Origin: Bacteroidota bacterium
GTDB taxonomy: Bacteria > Bacteroidota > Bacteroidia > Bacteroidales > UBA10428
Assembly: GCA_017860375.1 (NCBI GenBank)
Contig: JAGDMB010000025.1
Span: 1 to 14,525, forward strand
Direction of reading: 5' to 3'
Length of the DNA stretch: 14,525 bases
Within the stretch, counting starts at the first letter, position 1; each line of letters begins with the position of its first letter. The notes beneath the pieces are model-generated. The model ran no database searches and was not told the origin of the DNA. It worked only from the letters and a program-made list of their open reading frames with translations. Position numbers and translations under genes: made by a program. This document shows, piece after piece, positions 1 through 6,649 of the stretch.

Positions 1-1157
1 ATGTTCTCTTCCGTAACGCCTGGCGGCAAATCATGGAACACAGGCTGAAGGGATTGCTGATACCGGTCAAAGATCTCCTGGATCGGTATGATATCGTATG
101 CAACACCCAGTTTCTGTGCCAGGGCAACCGCATCCTTCACCGAATGATCGGAAGAGAATTGCGATGGCATCATAAGTACCCTGAGGTTTTCGGCTCCCAG
201 CGCCCGGCAAGCCAGCACAAGCGTCACCGCCGAGTCGATCCCGCCGGAAAGTCCGAGTATCGCTTTTGAAAAATGCAATTTCCTGAAATAATCGCGGATG
301 CCGGAAACCAGAGCGTCATGAACGGATTCCGTAATATCCGCTGGCTGAGGAAGCGATTGCTCTGCAGTGCTTCTTATGATTTCCTGCATGTCATAGATTC
401 TGAAATCCTCCCGGAATAAATGCATCCTGTCAATGACTGCTCCTTTCGCATTGACTATCAGGGATCCGCCGTCGAAAATCAGTTCGGTATTGGCGCCGGT
501 CTGGTTGACATACACGATCGGGACCTTGTATTTCTGAGCATTCTCTGTAAGAATATCCTCTCTTATCCTGGTCTGAATATAGGTGAAAGGCGAGGCAGCG
601 AGATTGATGACGAAATCAGGCTGTAACTGGCTCAATTCCGCCATCGGATTTATGGTGTACAGCTTTCTTTCCTCGGTATACCCCATCACAGGCTGCTCAT
701 ACCAAAGGTCCTCGCACAGTGTAACCGCTACTTTATATCCGTTCAGATCGAACAGATTGAAATTGCGGTTCCTTTCAAAATAACGGTATTCATCAAAGAT
801 GTCGTACGTAGGCAATAATGTTTTGTACGCGATTCCCTGAATGCCTTTATCCTGTAAGATATAAGCGGCATTGTAAATATTCTTGCCAATGGCGTTACGA
901 TTTAATACAGGACTGCCGACTATGGCTATTATGCCGTCGCATTCCTGTGCGATCCGGTGAACCGTTTGTTCGCACCTTTCAATAAAATAACGGTATTCAA
1001 GAAGGTCCATCGGTGGATAACCGCAGATGCAAAGTTCAGAAAAAACAACCACATCGGCTTTTTCCTGTTTAGCCCGTGACAGGGTTGAAATTATTTTCTC
1101 CGCATTCTCTTCAAACGCACCAATGGTATAATTTAACTGGGCAAGAGCAATACGCAT
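1..1157 (-). CDS. nadE: Glutamine-dependent NAD+ synthetase, C-terminus beyond window
   Basis: This cytosolic enzyme amidates deamido-NAD+ to NAD+ using ATP and ammonia taken from glutamine. I translated 385 residues from ATG at 1157; the rest lies off the left edge (single-chain bacterial forms run to roughly 540 or more). Residues 1-260 are the nitrilase-type glutaminase domain, with the Glu-Lys-Cys triad visible as E41 (VVFSEL), K112 (YKTLLP) and C148 (TLCEDLWY). From about residue 275 the synthetase domain begins, with the ATP-pyrophosphatase loop LGLSGGIDSAVT at 302-312. The gene starts only 9 bases after the stop of the beta-barrel gene, so the two are probably co-transcribed. The fused glutaminase domain means it does not depend on free ammonia. 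The identification is secure; only the C-terminal half of the synthetase domain is unseen. Confidence 0.96.
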   Translation of the reverse strand, partial: MRIALAQLNYTIGAFEENAEKIISTLSRAKQEKADVVVFSELCICGYPPMDLLEYRYFIERCEQTVHRIAQECDGIIAIVGSPVLNRNAIGKNIYNAAYILQDKGIQGIAYKTLLPTYDIFDEYRYFERNRNFNLFDLNGYKVAVTLCEDLWYEQPVMGYTEERKLYTINPMAELSQLQPDFVINLAASPFTYIQTRIREDILTENAQKYKVPIVYVNQTGANTELIFDGGSLIVNAKGAVIDRMHLFREDFRIYDMQEIIRSTAEQSLPQPADITESVHDALVSGIRDYFRKLHFSKAILGLSGGIDSAVTLVLACRALGAENLRVLMMPSQFSSDHSVKDAVALAQKLGVAYDIIPIQEIFDRYQQSLQPVFHDLPPGVTEEN

Positions 1158-1166
1158 AGAGGTCGC

Positions 1167-1826
1167 TTAAAACATAACTCCGAGCCGGAGGTTGACATAG
1201 TTCAGCGCTGCTTTGTATTCATCGTTGGTAAGCACGTCAATAAAACCATTGTTGTAAAAAATGCCAATATTCAGGGCTGTAGTACCGCCAAGGTCATATT
1301 CGATACCCCCTCCTATGAAGAAGGACAGGTTAAAAAGTCCGATTTCTTCACCGACATTGTCTTTGTCAAGCAGGTTTCCTTTATCCGAAGTAGCTTTGGC
1401 GCTGATATTGAACTGGGGCGTGAGGCCCAGCTGACCAAAATAAGTGATATAGCCGACAGGATTGGTCTTCAGTTTCAGTGACAGAGGAATGGATATATAT
1501 TGAAGGGCATATTCAACAGTGGTGCCGGAATCCAGGGTGACAGTCATATCCTCATCAATAGTAAAGGTTGCAGGGCCATCGTTGTATTGAAGATTACCAC
1601 CCATGTAGGTCAGATCAAGACCGGTAGCAAATGCGTAATTTTCCTTAAAGTTTGTTTCAAGCATCAGGCCGCCGTTAAAACCAAGTTTTGCACCGGCTTT
1701 GTCGATATGTTTGGTGTTTGGCGAAAACCATGACATAACCGGATCAAAATTGATCCCAATCTTAAAATCCTGAGCGGCCAGATTGATCGAAATGATGAGT
1801 GCCGTGAGTAGCAATATTTTCTTCAT
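1167..1826 (-). CDS. Small outer-membrane beta-barrel protein (PorT/OMP_b-brl type)
   Basis: This is a 219-residue secreted protein. A signal peptide covers about residues 1-18 (two Lys, a hydrophobic run, then NLAAQ with cleavage likely before Q19). The mature part shows alternating hydrophobic and polar stretches with many Gly and Tyr or Phe, such as GLDLTYMGGNLQY and IGGGIEYDLGG. It ends in NLRLGVMF, a terminal strand with the C-terminal Phe typical of outer-membrane barrels. The size fits an eight-stranded barrel of the kind abundant in Bacteroidota, where most members have no assigned function. Its stop lies 9 bases before the nadE start, and it is divergent from the gldB-like gene across 145 AT-rich bases in which I see no convincing promoter. 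The function is unknown; a porin or a structural barrel are both possible. Confidence 0.85.
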   Translation of the reverse strand: MKKILLLTALIISINLAAQDFKIGINFDPVMSWFSPNTKHIDKAGAKLGFNGGLMLETNFKENYAFATGLDLTYMGGNLQYNDGPATFTIDEDMTVTLDSGTTVEYALQYISIPLSLKLKTNPVGYITYFGQLGLTPQFNISAKATSDKGNLLDKDNVGEEIGLFNLSFFIGGGIEYDLGGTTALNIGIFYNNGFIDVLTNDEYKAALNYVNLRLGVMF

Positions 1827-1971
1827 GACTTAGTAAGTTTGGTTTATATTATGGTCTTAAAATTAAACAATATTGAATCATGGTTTCCCGGTAAGAAAAA
1901 TAAAAGTACAAAATTCAACGCTATAATACGAAAAAAACTAATATTGAAATTTTATTATACCTGTCAATGAA

Positions 1972-2985
1972 ATGAAAAGGAAATTCTCATGCCTCTATAT
2001 CTCCGGTCTGTTCATTATGCTCATGGCAGGCTGCCACCCGGATCCGTCTGACCGGCAAATGCCTTCATCTGCGTTACGTGTGACGGTTGAACGGTTTGAT
2101 CAGGATCTTTTTGCCGGCGATCCGGGCAACATGGACAGTATAATTGCCTTCCTTCAACATCGTTACGGTTCCTTCTTCGAGCTCTTTACACGAAGGATCC
2201 TTTCCATCGGTGACACCGGTTCTCCCGGCTTTGCGCAACGCTTTCAGTCTTTTTTAACCAATTACGACAACTATTCGGCCTATCGCAAAGTCCAGCAGCT
2301 TTATCCCCGACCCGGCAAGCTTGATGAGAAGCTCAGTGAAGCCTTCCGGCAATATCGGCGTTATTTCCCGGACAAAAAGGTGCCCCGAATCATTGCCTTT
2401 GTTTCGGGTTTTAATTATTCGGTGGTTTCCGATTCCGGCCTCCTGGCCATAGGGCTGGACAAATACCTGGGCCCCGAGGAAGAATATTACAGCCGCTATG
2501 GTATATACAACTACCTCAGGATGAATATGCACGCAGACAAAATACCCTCCGATTGCATGCGCTTATGGGCCGAAACCGAGTTTGCCTACAACGATTCGGT
2601 GAATAATCTGCTGACCCGTATGATCTATGAAGGAAAGATCATGTTTTTTGTGAAGGCCATGTTTCCAAATGATCCCGATTCCCTGCTCTGGGGTTTCAGC
2701 GGACCTCAGATGGAATTTTGCTCAAGGAATGAAAAACAAATGTGGACCTACCTGGTGGAATACAAACAGCTATTCCTGACAGACCGGTTCACCATTGACA
2801 AGTACACCCTGGAAGGCCCTTTCACTTCGGATTTCTCCCAGGAGTCGCCGGGCCGTGCGGCTGTATGGATCGGGTACAGGATTGTGGAAAAGTACATGAA
2901 AAAGCAAAGAAGCCTTTCCCTGGAAGACCTGATGAAAGAGGACGACTACCAGAAGATACTGAACCTTTCAGGGTATAATCCATAG
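1972..2985 (+). CDS. gldB: GldB-like gliding motility lipoprotein
   Basis: This is a 337-residue lipoprotein. Residues 1-20 form a lipoprotein signal peptide ending in the lipobox LMAGC, with the lipidated Cys at 21. The body resembles GldB as I know it: an early VERFDQDLF segment, a central IIAFVSGFNYSVV then GLDKYLG stretch, MHADKIPSDC, YEGKIMFFVKAMFPN, and a C-terminal GRAAVWIGYRIVEKYM. GldB is needed for gliding in Flavobacterium and is also present in many non-gliding Bacteroidota, so motility should not be inferred from this gene alone. In flavobacteria gldB is often found near nadE, which fits the neighbourhood here. An upstream ATG at 1967 is closed by TGA at once, so 1972 is the start. 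Transcription ends at a strong hairpin at about 3000-3039. Confidence 0.88.
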   Translation: MKRKFSCLYISGLFIMLMAGCHPDPSDRQMPSSALRVTVERFDQDLFAGDPGNMDSIIAFLQHRYGSFFELFTRRILSIGDTGSPGFAQRFQSFLTNYDNYSAYRKVQQLYPRPGKLDEKLSEAFRQYRRYFPDKKVPRIIAFVSGFNYSVVSDSGLLAIGLDKYLGPEEEYYSRYGIYNYLRMNMHADKIPSDCMRLWAETEFAYNDSVNNLLTRMIYEGKIMFFVKAMFPNDPDSLLWGFSGPQMEFCSRNEKQMWTYLVEYKQLFLTDRFTIDKYTLEGPFTSDFSQESPGRAAVWIGYRIVEKYMKKQRSLSLEDLMKEDDYQKILNLSGYNP

Positions 2986-2999
2986 AAAAGGGCAACAAA

Positions 3000-3039
3000 A
3001 AAAAGAGGGTGCCCCGATTTAGGGGACACCCTCTTTTTA
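3000..3039. terminator. Bidirectional intrinsic terminator between gldB and rpmH
   Basis: A run of A precedes AGAGGGTG-CCCC (3004-3015). A 6-base loop follows, then GGGGACACCCTCT (3022-3034), which pairs with the left arm apart from one bulged A, then TTTTTAT. The A run on the left and T run on the right let it work for gldB (plus) and for rpmH, which arrives from the other side with its stop at 3060-3062. Confidence 0.9.
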
Positions 3040-3059
3040 TATTTTATCCAGGTAATCTG

Positions 3060-3215
3060 TTATTTACGAAATATCTCTTCTGAAACCGTCAGCCTTTTTC
3101 TGCCTTTGGCCCTTCTGCGCGCCAGCACTTTACGCCCGTTGGCGGTAGACATTCTTTCCCTGAAGCCATGTTTGTTGCGTCTTTTTCTGTTCGACGGCTG
3201 GTATGTCCTTTTCAT
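3060..3215 (-). CDS. rpmH: 50S ribosomal protein bL34
   Basis: This is a 51-residue, very basic protein, starting MKRTYQPSNRKRRNKHGF and continuing RERMSTANGRKVLARRRAKG. That is the conserved bL34 signature, the usual bacterial length being about 44-53. It is a structural protein of the large ribosomal subunit that binds 23S rRNA. In many bacteria rpmH sits beside rnpA and dnaA; here it is isolated, as is common in Bacteroidota. A canonical Bacteroidota promoter lies 39 bases upstream, and the terminator at 3000-3039 closes the unit, making it a monocistronic gene. Confidence 0.97.
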   Translation of the reverse strand: MKRTYQPSNRKRRNKHGFRERMSTANGRKVLARRRAKGRKRLTVSEEIFRK

Positions 3216-3254
3216 CTGGTTATACTTTTATACCTTTTCATATAAATCGGATCG

Positions 3255-3285
3255 CAAAAGTAAAAATATTTTTCTTTATTGCAAA
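3255..3285 (-). promoter_or_regulatory. Promoter of rpmH (TTTG-N19-TAnnTTTG)
   Basis: On the minus strand, TTTG (complement of 3282-3285) is followed after exactly 19 bases by TACTTTTG (complement of 3255-3262). Both boxes and the spacing match the Bacteroidota primary sigma factor consensus. The last box ends 39 bases before the rpmH ATG. Confidence 0.8.
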
Positions 3286-3310
3286 GAAAATTTGAAAGAT
3301 ATTATATTTG
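3279..3310 (+). promoter_or_regulatory. Promoter of the first radical SAM gene
   Basis: TATATTTG at 3303-3310 matches TAnnTTTG. TTG at 3279-3281 lies 21 bases upstream as a partial -33 box. The ATG at 3357 follows 46 bases after the -7 box. Its upstream box abuts that of the opposing rpmH promoter, so the two promoters share the same roughly 30 bases. Confidence 0.6.
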
Positions 3311-3356
3311 CCAGCCTCTGGCTTTTACAGCCTTTCGCAACGAAACAGTGCATGGA

Positions 3357-4697
3357 ATGAAAATTCTGCTTATCAATCCTCCGCGTTCTCCCGAGAATAA
3401 AATACTGGAATATGCACCGGCGGATGCGAAGCATTTCATTCATAAAAAGCTGATCGGTCCACCCCTGGGATTGTTGACCATAGCCGCCGCGGTGAAGGAT
3501 TTCGATGTGCGGGTCATCGACCTGAAAGGCGAATACGATCTTCACCCGGAAGCCCCGGATCTGAAGGATCAGGTGATCGCATCCCTTGAAGAATTCAATC
3601 CGGAGATTGTAGGGGTAACGTTTATTGCCTCCGAATTTTATTACGGCATTGACATTTTCCGTACCGTGAAGCTATTCAACAGCGGTATTCTTACGGTTGC
3701 CGGGGGATTGCATGTGACCATCTGTCCGGGTGATTTTACCGATGCCTCCGTCGATGTACTTTGCCCGGGTCATTCGGCAGGAATATTCCGCGAACTGGTC
3801 ATTGCCAGGGAAAAAGGAAAACCCATTGAAACTGTCCCCGGTATTGTTCTGAATACGGCCAGTGGACACCTGCGCACTGCTCTCCCCGATCAGGCATGGG
3901 ATGCTGCCGGGAAGAATTTTATCATGCCCGACCGCAGTCACCTTAAACGCTGGCTGCAAACTTATAAAGTGGGGAAAGATCCGTCTCCCGCCACCTATAT
4001 TTTTACCTCACTGGGATGCCCGTATGAATGTTCATTCTGCTCCATCTGGCCGCAGCACGACAGGAAATATTATGTCCGTTCGGTTGAATCCGTCATTGAC
4101 GAGCTTAAACAGTTGCAGGAATATGAAACCGTGAGGTTTGCCGATGCCAATACCATCGTAGATGTAAATTTCATTCATGCCCTTTTTGACCGGATCTCAG
4201 AAGAGGGGATCAAAAAGAAATACATCATGGACATTCGTTCGGATGTGGCCGTCAGGCATCCGGACCTGATCGAAAAGCTGGCCGGAGCAGGACTAAAAGT
4301 GGTCATCTGCGGCTTTGAATCCTTTCGGGAAGAGGAACTCAGGCAATACAACAAGAATACTTCCGTGTCCTATATCAAAGAGTCAATTGATATTTTTCAC
4401 CGGAACGGCATCATGCTCCGGGGCAATTATATCGTACCGAACGGTTATGACGAGGATGATTTCAGGGCCCTTGCCGATTATGCCGGCTCAAACCGGGTGG
4501 TTTATGCCGGTTATACCATTCTCACTCCTATGCCGGGTACGGTTTTTTATAATGAAATCAAAGACCAGATCATCGACCGCGACCTTTCAAAATACAACTT
4601 TTTTAACAGCGTATTGAAGACAAAACTGCCGCTTGAGAAATTCTACGAGAATATTGGAAAGCTTTGGAAAATAAAACTGGGCGAAGATATCATCTGA
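3357..4697 (+). CDS. Cobalamin-type radical SAM protein 1
   Basis: This is a 446-residue protein. Residues 1-150 look like a B12-binding Rossmann domain: MKILLINPPR start, GPPLGLLTIAAAV, PEIVGVTFIASEF, GILTVAGGLHVTICP. The radical SAM core follows, with the 4Fe-4S motif CPYECSFC (C221, C225, C228), FADANTIVD and the later CGFESF and TPMPGT segments typical of the family. Such enzymes use a 5'-deoxyadenosyl radical, often with methylcobalamin, for methylation, cyclisation or rearrangement at unactivated carbons. I chose ATG 3357 over an in-frame ATG at 3279 because the protein then begins with the standard KILLINPP strand and because the -7 box lies between the two. The stop is 2 bases from the stop of the opposing acyltransferase gene. 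The substrate is unknown; by context it acts on a carrier-bound or lipid product. Confidence 0.9.
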   Translation: MKILLINPPRSPENKILEYAPADAKHFIHKKLIGPPLGLLTIAAAVKDFDVRVIDLKGEYDLHPEAPDLKDQVIASLEEFNPEIVGVTFIASEFYYGIDIFRTVKLFNSGILTVAGGLHVTICPGDFTDASVDVLCPGHSAGIFRELVIAREKGKPIETVPGIVLNTASGHLRTALPDQAWDAAGKNFIMPDRSHLKRWLQTYKVGKDPSPATYIFTSLGCPYECSFCSIWPQHDRKYYVRSVESVIDELKQLQEYETVRFADANTIVDVNFIHALFDRISEEGIKKKYIMDIRSDVAVRHPDLIEKLAGAGLKVVICGFESFREEELRQYNKNTSVSYIKESIDIFHRNGIMLRGNYIVPNGYDEDDFRALADYAGSNRVVYAGYTILTPMPGTVFYNEIKDQIIDRDLSKYNFFNSVLKTKLPLEKFYENIGKLWKIKLGEDII

Positions 4698-4699
4698 CA

Positions 4700-5617
4700 T
4701 TATTTGTCCGCTGCTGATTCGATGAATTTTTCCAGCTTGTCTACCGAAAAGGACTGAAATTCTCCCTCAATAAACCTTGCATTTCGCGTGAGTCCGTCAC
4801 CGGCCCCGCACTCAAAGATCCTGTCGGAACCATTTGAAACCAGGGAATTCATGGTCTTCATCCAGTTCATCCGGCTCGAAAGATTTACGATAACCTCCTT
4901 TCTGAGTCCGTCACCGGTGGTGATCATGTTCTGATCCATGGCGGAAATGTAAGGATATAGCGGGGGCATAAAATCAATATCCCCGATCGCTTCGGCAAAT
5001 TCGGGTGAAGCTCTTTTCAGGAACCTGGAATGATACGGTTTGGATACGGGAAGGAGGCTTATACGCATGGCTCCTGCTTCCCTGGCTGCTTCCAGGACAA
5101 TTTCTATTGCCTGACGCGTTCCGGAAAGGATAAAGGTGTACGGATTATTCTGGTTGCTGATTTCTATATCCTTCCTGTCCTCTATTAAGGTGCCCAGATC
5201 AGTTTCGTCCAATCCGATGATCATGCCCATGCCAAACCTGCCCCCTTCGGTAGCCCGGCACAGGATCTCCCAGGCTTGTTTTATCATCTTTATTCCCTGC
5301 AGGAAATCAACGGATCCGCAATAATGCAGGGCGGCATAGATGCCCATGCTGTATCCCGAAACGAAGGAAGGACTGAAATTCTTGTTTTTCAGGAATCCGG
5401 CAACTGAACAACTGAAAATATAGCTTATGTATTGTGATTTAAGTTCATCATCCAGGAAATTATTCCTTCGGAAGTCAAAGCCGGTAAGGTCGGTATTCAA
5501 ATACCCGGAAACGGATTCAAGAAGACGCGTAAACGTAATCCCTATATCCCTGTTTATCCGGTTTTCAGTCCCTTTGTATTCGTTGACAAATGCCGGAAAA
5601 ACAATACTTGCAGCCAT
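4700..5617 (-). CDS. FabD-like acyltransferase with altered substrate-binding residues
   Basis: This is a 305-residue protein of the malonyl-CoA:ACP transacylase fold. The nucleophile elbow is GYSMG with Ser90, and the partner His is H196 in PVSKPYHSRFL. The C-terminal FECGAGDGLT corresponds to the VEVGPG segment. An ungapped alignment with E. coli FabD from the GHSLG motif to the IIGLD motif puts Ala115 where Arg117 should be; that Arg binds the malonyl carboxylate. The N-terminal FPGQGSQ motif, which supplies an oxyanion residue, is replaced by FPAFVNEYKG. The enzyme is therefore likely to transfer a non-carboxylated acyl group, or to act as an editing hydrolase as some discrete acyltransferases do. 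It is the last gene of the ketosynthase-ACP-AcpS-AT unit, 11 bases after the AcpS-like gene. Confidence 0.85.
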   Translation of the reverse strand: MAASIVFPAFVNEYKGTENRINRDIGITFTRLLESVSGYLNTDLTGFDFRRNNFLDDELKSQYISYIFSCSVAGFLKNKNFSPSFVSGYSMGIYAALHYCGSVDFLQGIKMIKQAWEILCRATEGGRFGMGMIIGLDETDLGTLIEDRKDIEISNQNNPYTFILSGTRQAIEIVLEAAREAGAMRISLLPVSKPYHSRFLKRASPEFAEAIGDIDFMPPLYPYISAMDQNMITTGDGLRKEVIVNLSSRMNWMKTMNSLVSNGSDRIFECGAGDGLTRNARFIEGEFQSFSVDKLEKFIESAADK

Positions 5618-5628
5618 GGGACAGGATG

Positions 5629-6027
5629 TTATGAAAGCAAGACCACCTGAAACATTACATAGTCAGGACTATATTCGAGAAAAGATTCAAAACTCCGGCA
5701 TTTCTTTTCACGGAAGATTTTCTTTGCATACCCGCTAAGCCTGACCTCATATTTTTGCAGATCATCGGCATCGGCAAAAAGGAGCTCGATATCCTTCCAT
5801 GAAATACTGCTGTTTGTCCAGCTTAAGCCGAAGGACTTAAAAAAGGCTTCCTTGCAGGAAAATCCCAGCGGAAAAGAAAGAAAAGGGCAGGACGTAAGGT
5901 TATGTTCTATCTCGGAGTCCGTATATACAAGTCTGACAAAACTTGTGCTGTGCCCGGGTTTCGGTATCTTTTTTCTGAACCTGGCCGGCTCTTCAATATC
6001 AATTCCGCATCCCAGTACTTCTTTCAT
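5629..6027 (-). CDS. AcpS-like 4'-phosphopantetheinyl transferase
   Basis: This is a 132-residue protein, close to the usual AcpS length of 120-130. AcpS moves the phosphopantetheine arm from CoA to the carrier-protein serine. The N-terminal metal-binding motif is VLGCGIDIEE with D10, followed by VYTDSEIEH (compare FTEEE) and FSCKEAFFKSFG, which carries the catalytic KEA (K59, E60). The C-terminal strand FLEYSPDYVMFQVVLL aligns with the family SLSHSDDYAVA strand, but SH is replaced by EY. The gene sits 23 bases after the ACP gene, so the ACP is its obvious substrate. It looks catalytically competent on the Asp and Glu residues. A second AcpS-like protein lies at 9130-9495. Confidence 0.85.
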   Translation of the reverse strand: MKEVLGCGIDIEEPARFRKKIPKPGHSTSFVRLVYTDSEIEHNLTSCPFLSFPLGFSCKEAFFKSFGLSWTNSSISWKDIELLFADADDLQKYEVRLSGYAKKIFREKKCRSFESFLEYSPDYVMFQVVLLS

Positions 6028-6050
6028 CGGTTCTCCGCAATTTGGACCGG

Positions 6051-6353
6051 TTAAAGATTTACGATATTGTTTTCGTGTTCAATCATCAGCATCTGGGTGT
6101 CGATCAACTGGCCTATTGTTTCTACCGGATGCTTGACAATGTATTTGGCAATGGTCTTTAACTCGATGGAAAGATTGTATTTCTTCTTGAAAATCTCGAT
6201 CAGCTCAAGAAACATCAGTGAATCACCCTCCAGGTCAGAAATGATATTGGTGTCATCATGGATCCGGCTGATGTCGGTTTCGCATTCTTCCGAAAAGAAA
6301 CTATACACGATCTCTTTCACTTCCGCTCTTGTGTTTGCTGTAATCTGGCCCAT
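6051..6353 (-). CDS. Acyl carrier protein
   Basis: This is a 100-residue carrier protein with a four-helix layout. The modification motif is DLEGDSLMFLEL, with Ser45 expected to carry phosphopantetheine (usual DSL motif). Acidic residues follow in helix 2, as in the ACPs of fatty acid synthesis. The sequence diverges from the housekeeping AcpP (normally about 78 residues with GADSLDTVEL): it has the KKYNLSIELKTIAKY helix and a tail of about 20 extra residues. That suggests a pathway-specific ACP. It lies directly before the AcpS-like gene and is separated from the ketosynthase gene upstream by a repeat-filled 296-base gap. It would hold the growing or finished acyl chain while other enzymes act on it. 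Confidence 0.92.
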   Translation of the reverse strand: MGQITANTRAEVKEIVYSFFSEECETDISRIHDDTNIISDLEGDSLMFLELIEIFKKKYNLSIELKTIAKYIVKHPVETIGQLIDTQMLMIEHENNIVNL

Positions 6354-6360
6354 GGGTATT

Positions 6361-6392
6361 TGTTGATTTGTTGATTTGTTGATTTGATGATT
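6361..6392. repeat. Octamer tandem repeat, four units
   Basis: TGTTGATT is repeated three times perfectly, followed by TGATGATT. It starts 7 bases upstream of the ACP start codon (on the minus strand the leader of the ACP message). Confidence 0.85.
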
Positions 6393-6402
6393 GAAAGTTC
6401 AT

Positions 6403-6616
6403 GGTTGACGGTTCACAGTTCACGGAAAATCTATAAACTTGTCAATCTGTTAATCTGTCAACCCGTTAATCTGTTATTCTGTTAATCTATCAATCTGTCA
6501 ATCTGTCATCTGTCATCTGTCATCTGTCATTTGTCATCTGTCATCTGTCATTTGTCATCTGTCATCTGTCATTTGTCATCTGTCATCTGTCAACCGTGAA
6601 CCGTGAACCGTGAACA
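6403..6616. repeat. Inverted repeat, 23-base arms enclosing the tandem array
   Basis: The left arm (6403-6425, beginning GGTTGACGGTTCAC) and the right arm (6594-6616, beginning CCGTGAACCGTGAACC) are reverse complements at 20 of 23 positions. The arms are 168 bases apart, enclosing most of the octamer and heptamer units. The right arm is itself made of heptamer units GTGAACC. Confidence 0.75.
6441..6504. repeat. Degenerate octamer tandem repeat, eight units
   Basis: Eight consecutive 8-base units match GTYAATCT with few changes (GTCAATCT, GTTAATCT, GTCAACCC, GTTAATCT, GTTATTCT, GTTAATCT, ATCAATCT, GTCAATCT). They run without a break into the heptamer array, as if one base was lost from the unit. 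Confidence 0.9.
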
Positions 6617-6623
6617 GTCACCT
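6505..6623. repeat. Heptamer tandem repeat, 17 units
   Basis: There are 17 consecutive 7-base units. The first 12 are GTCATCT or GTCATTT; from the second unit they form a 21-base higher-order pattern (CT, CT, TT), seen three times and then begun again. The array ends GTCAACC, GTGAACC twice, GTGAACA, GTCACCT. No spacers are present. On the transcribed minus strand the unit reads AGATGAC, which places TGA stops in all three frames, so no protein can cross it. Confidence 0.92.
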
Positions 6624-6649
6624 TCTTTGAATCTATAATCTGTCCGAAA

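Noticed and set aside
33..783. Three small plus-strand reading frames
   Set aside because: All lie antisense within nadE, whose translation is continuous over 385 residues with all catalytic motifs.
1827..1971. Promoter for gldB at TAAGTTTG (1834-1841)
   Set aside because: The octamer fits, but it has no -33 box and would overlap the leader of the divergent gene with a 130-base gldB leader; too weak to report.
6361..6623. CRISPR array
   Set aside because: Units are 7-8 bases, directly abutting, with no unique spacers and no cas genes nearby.
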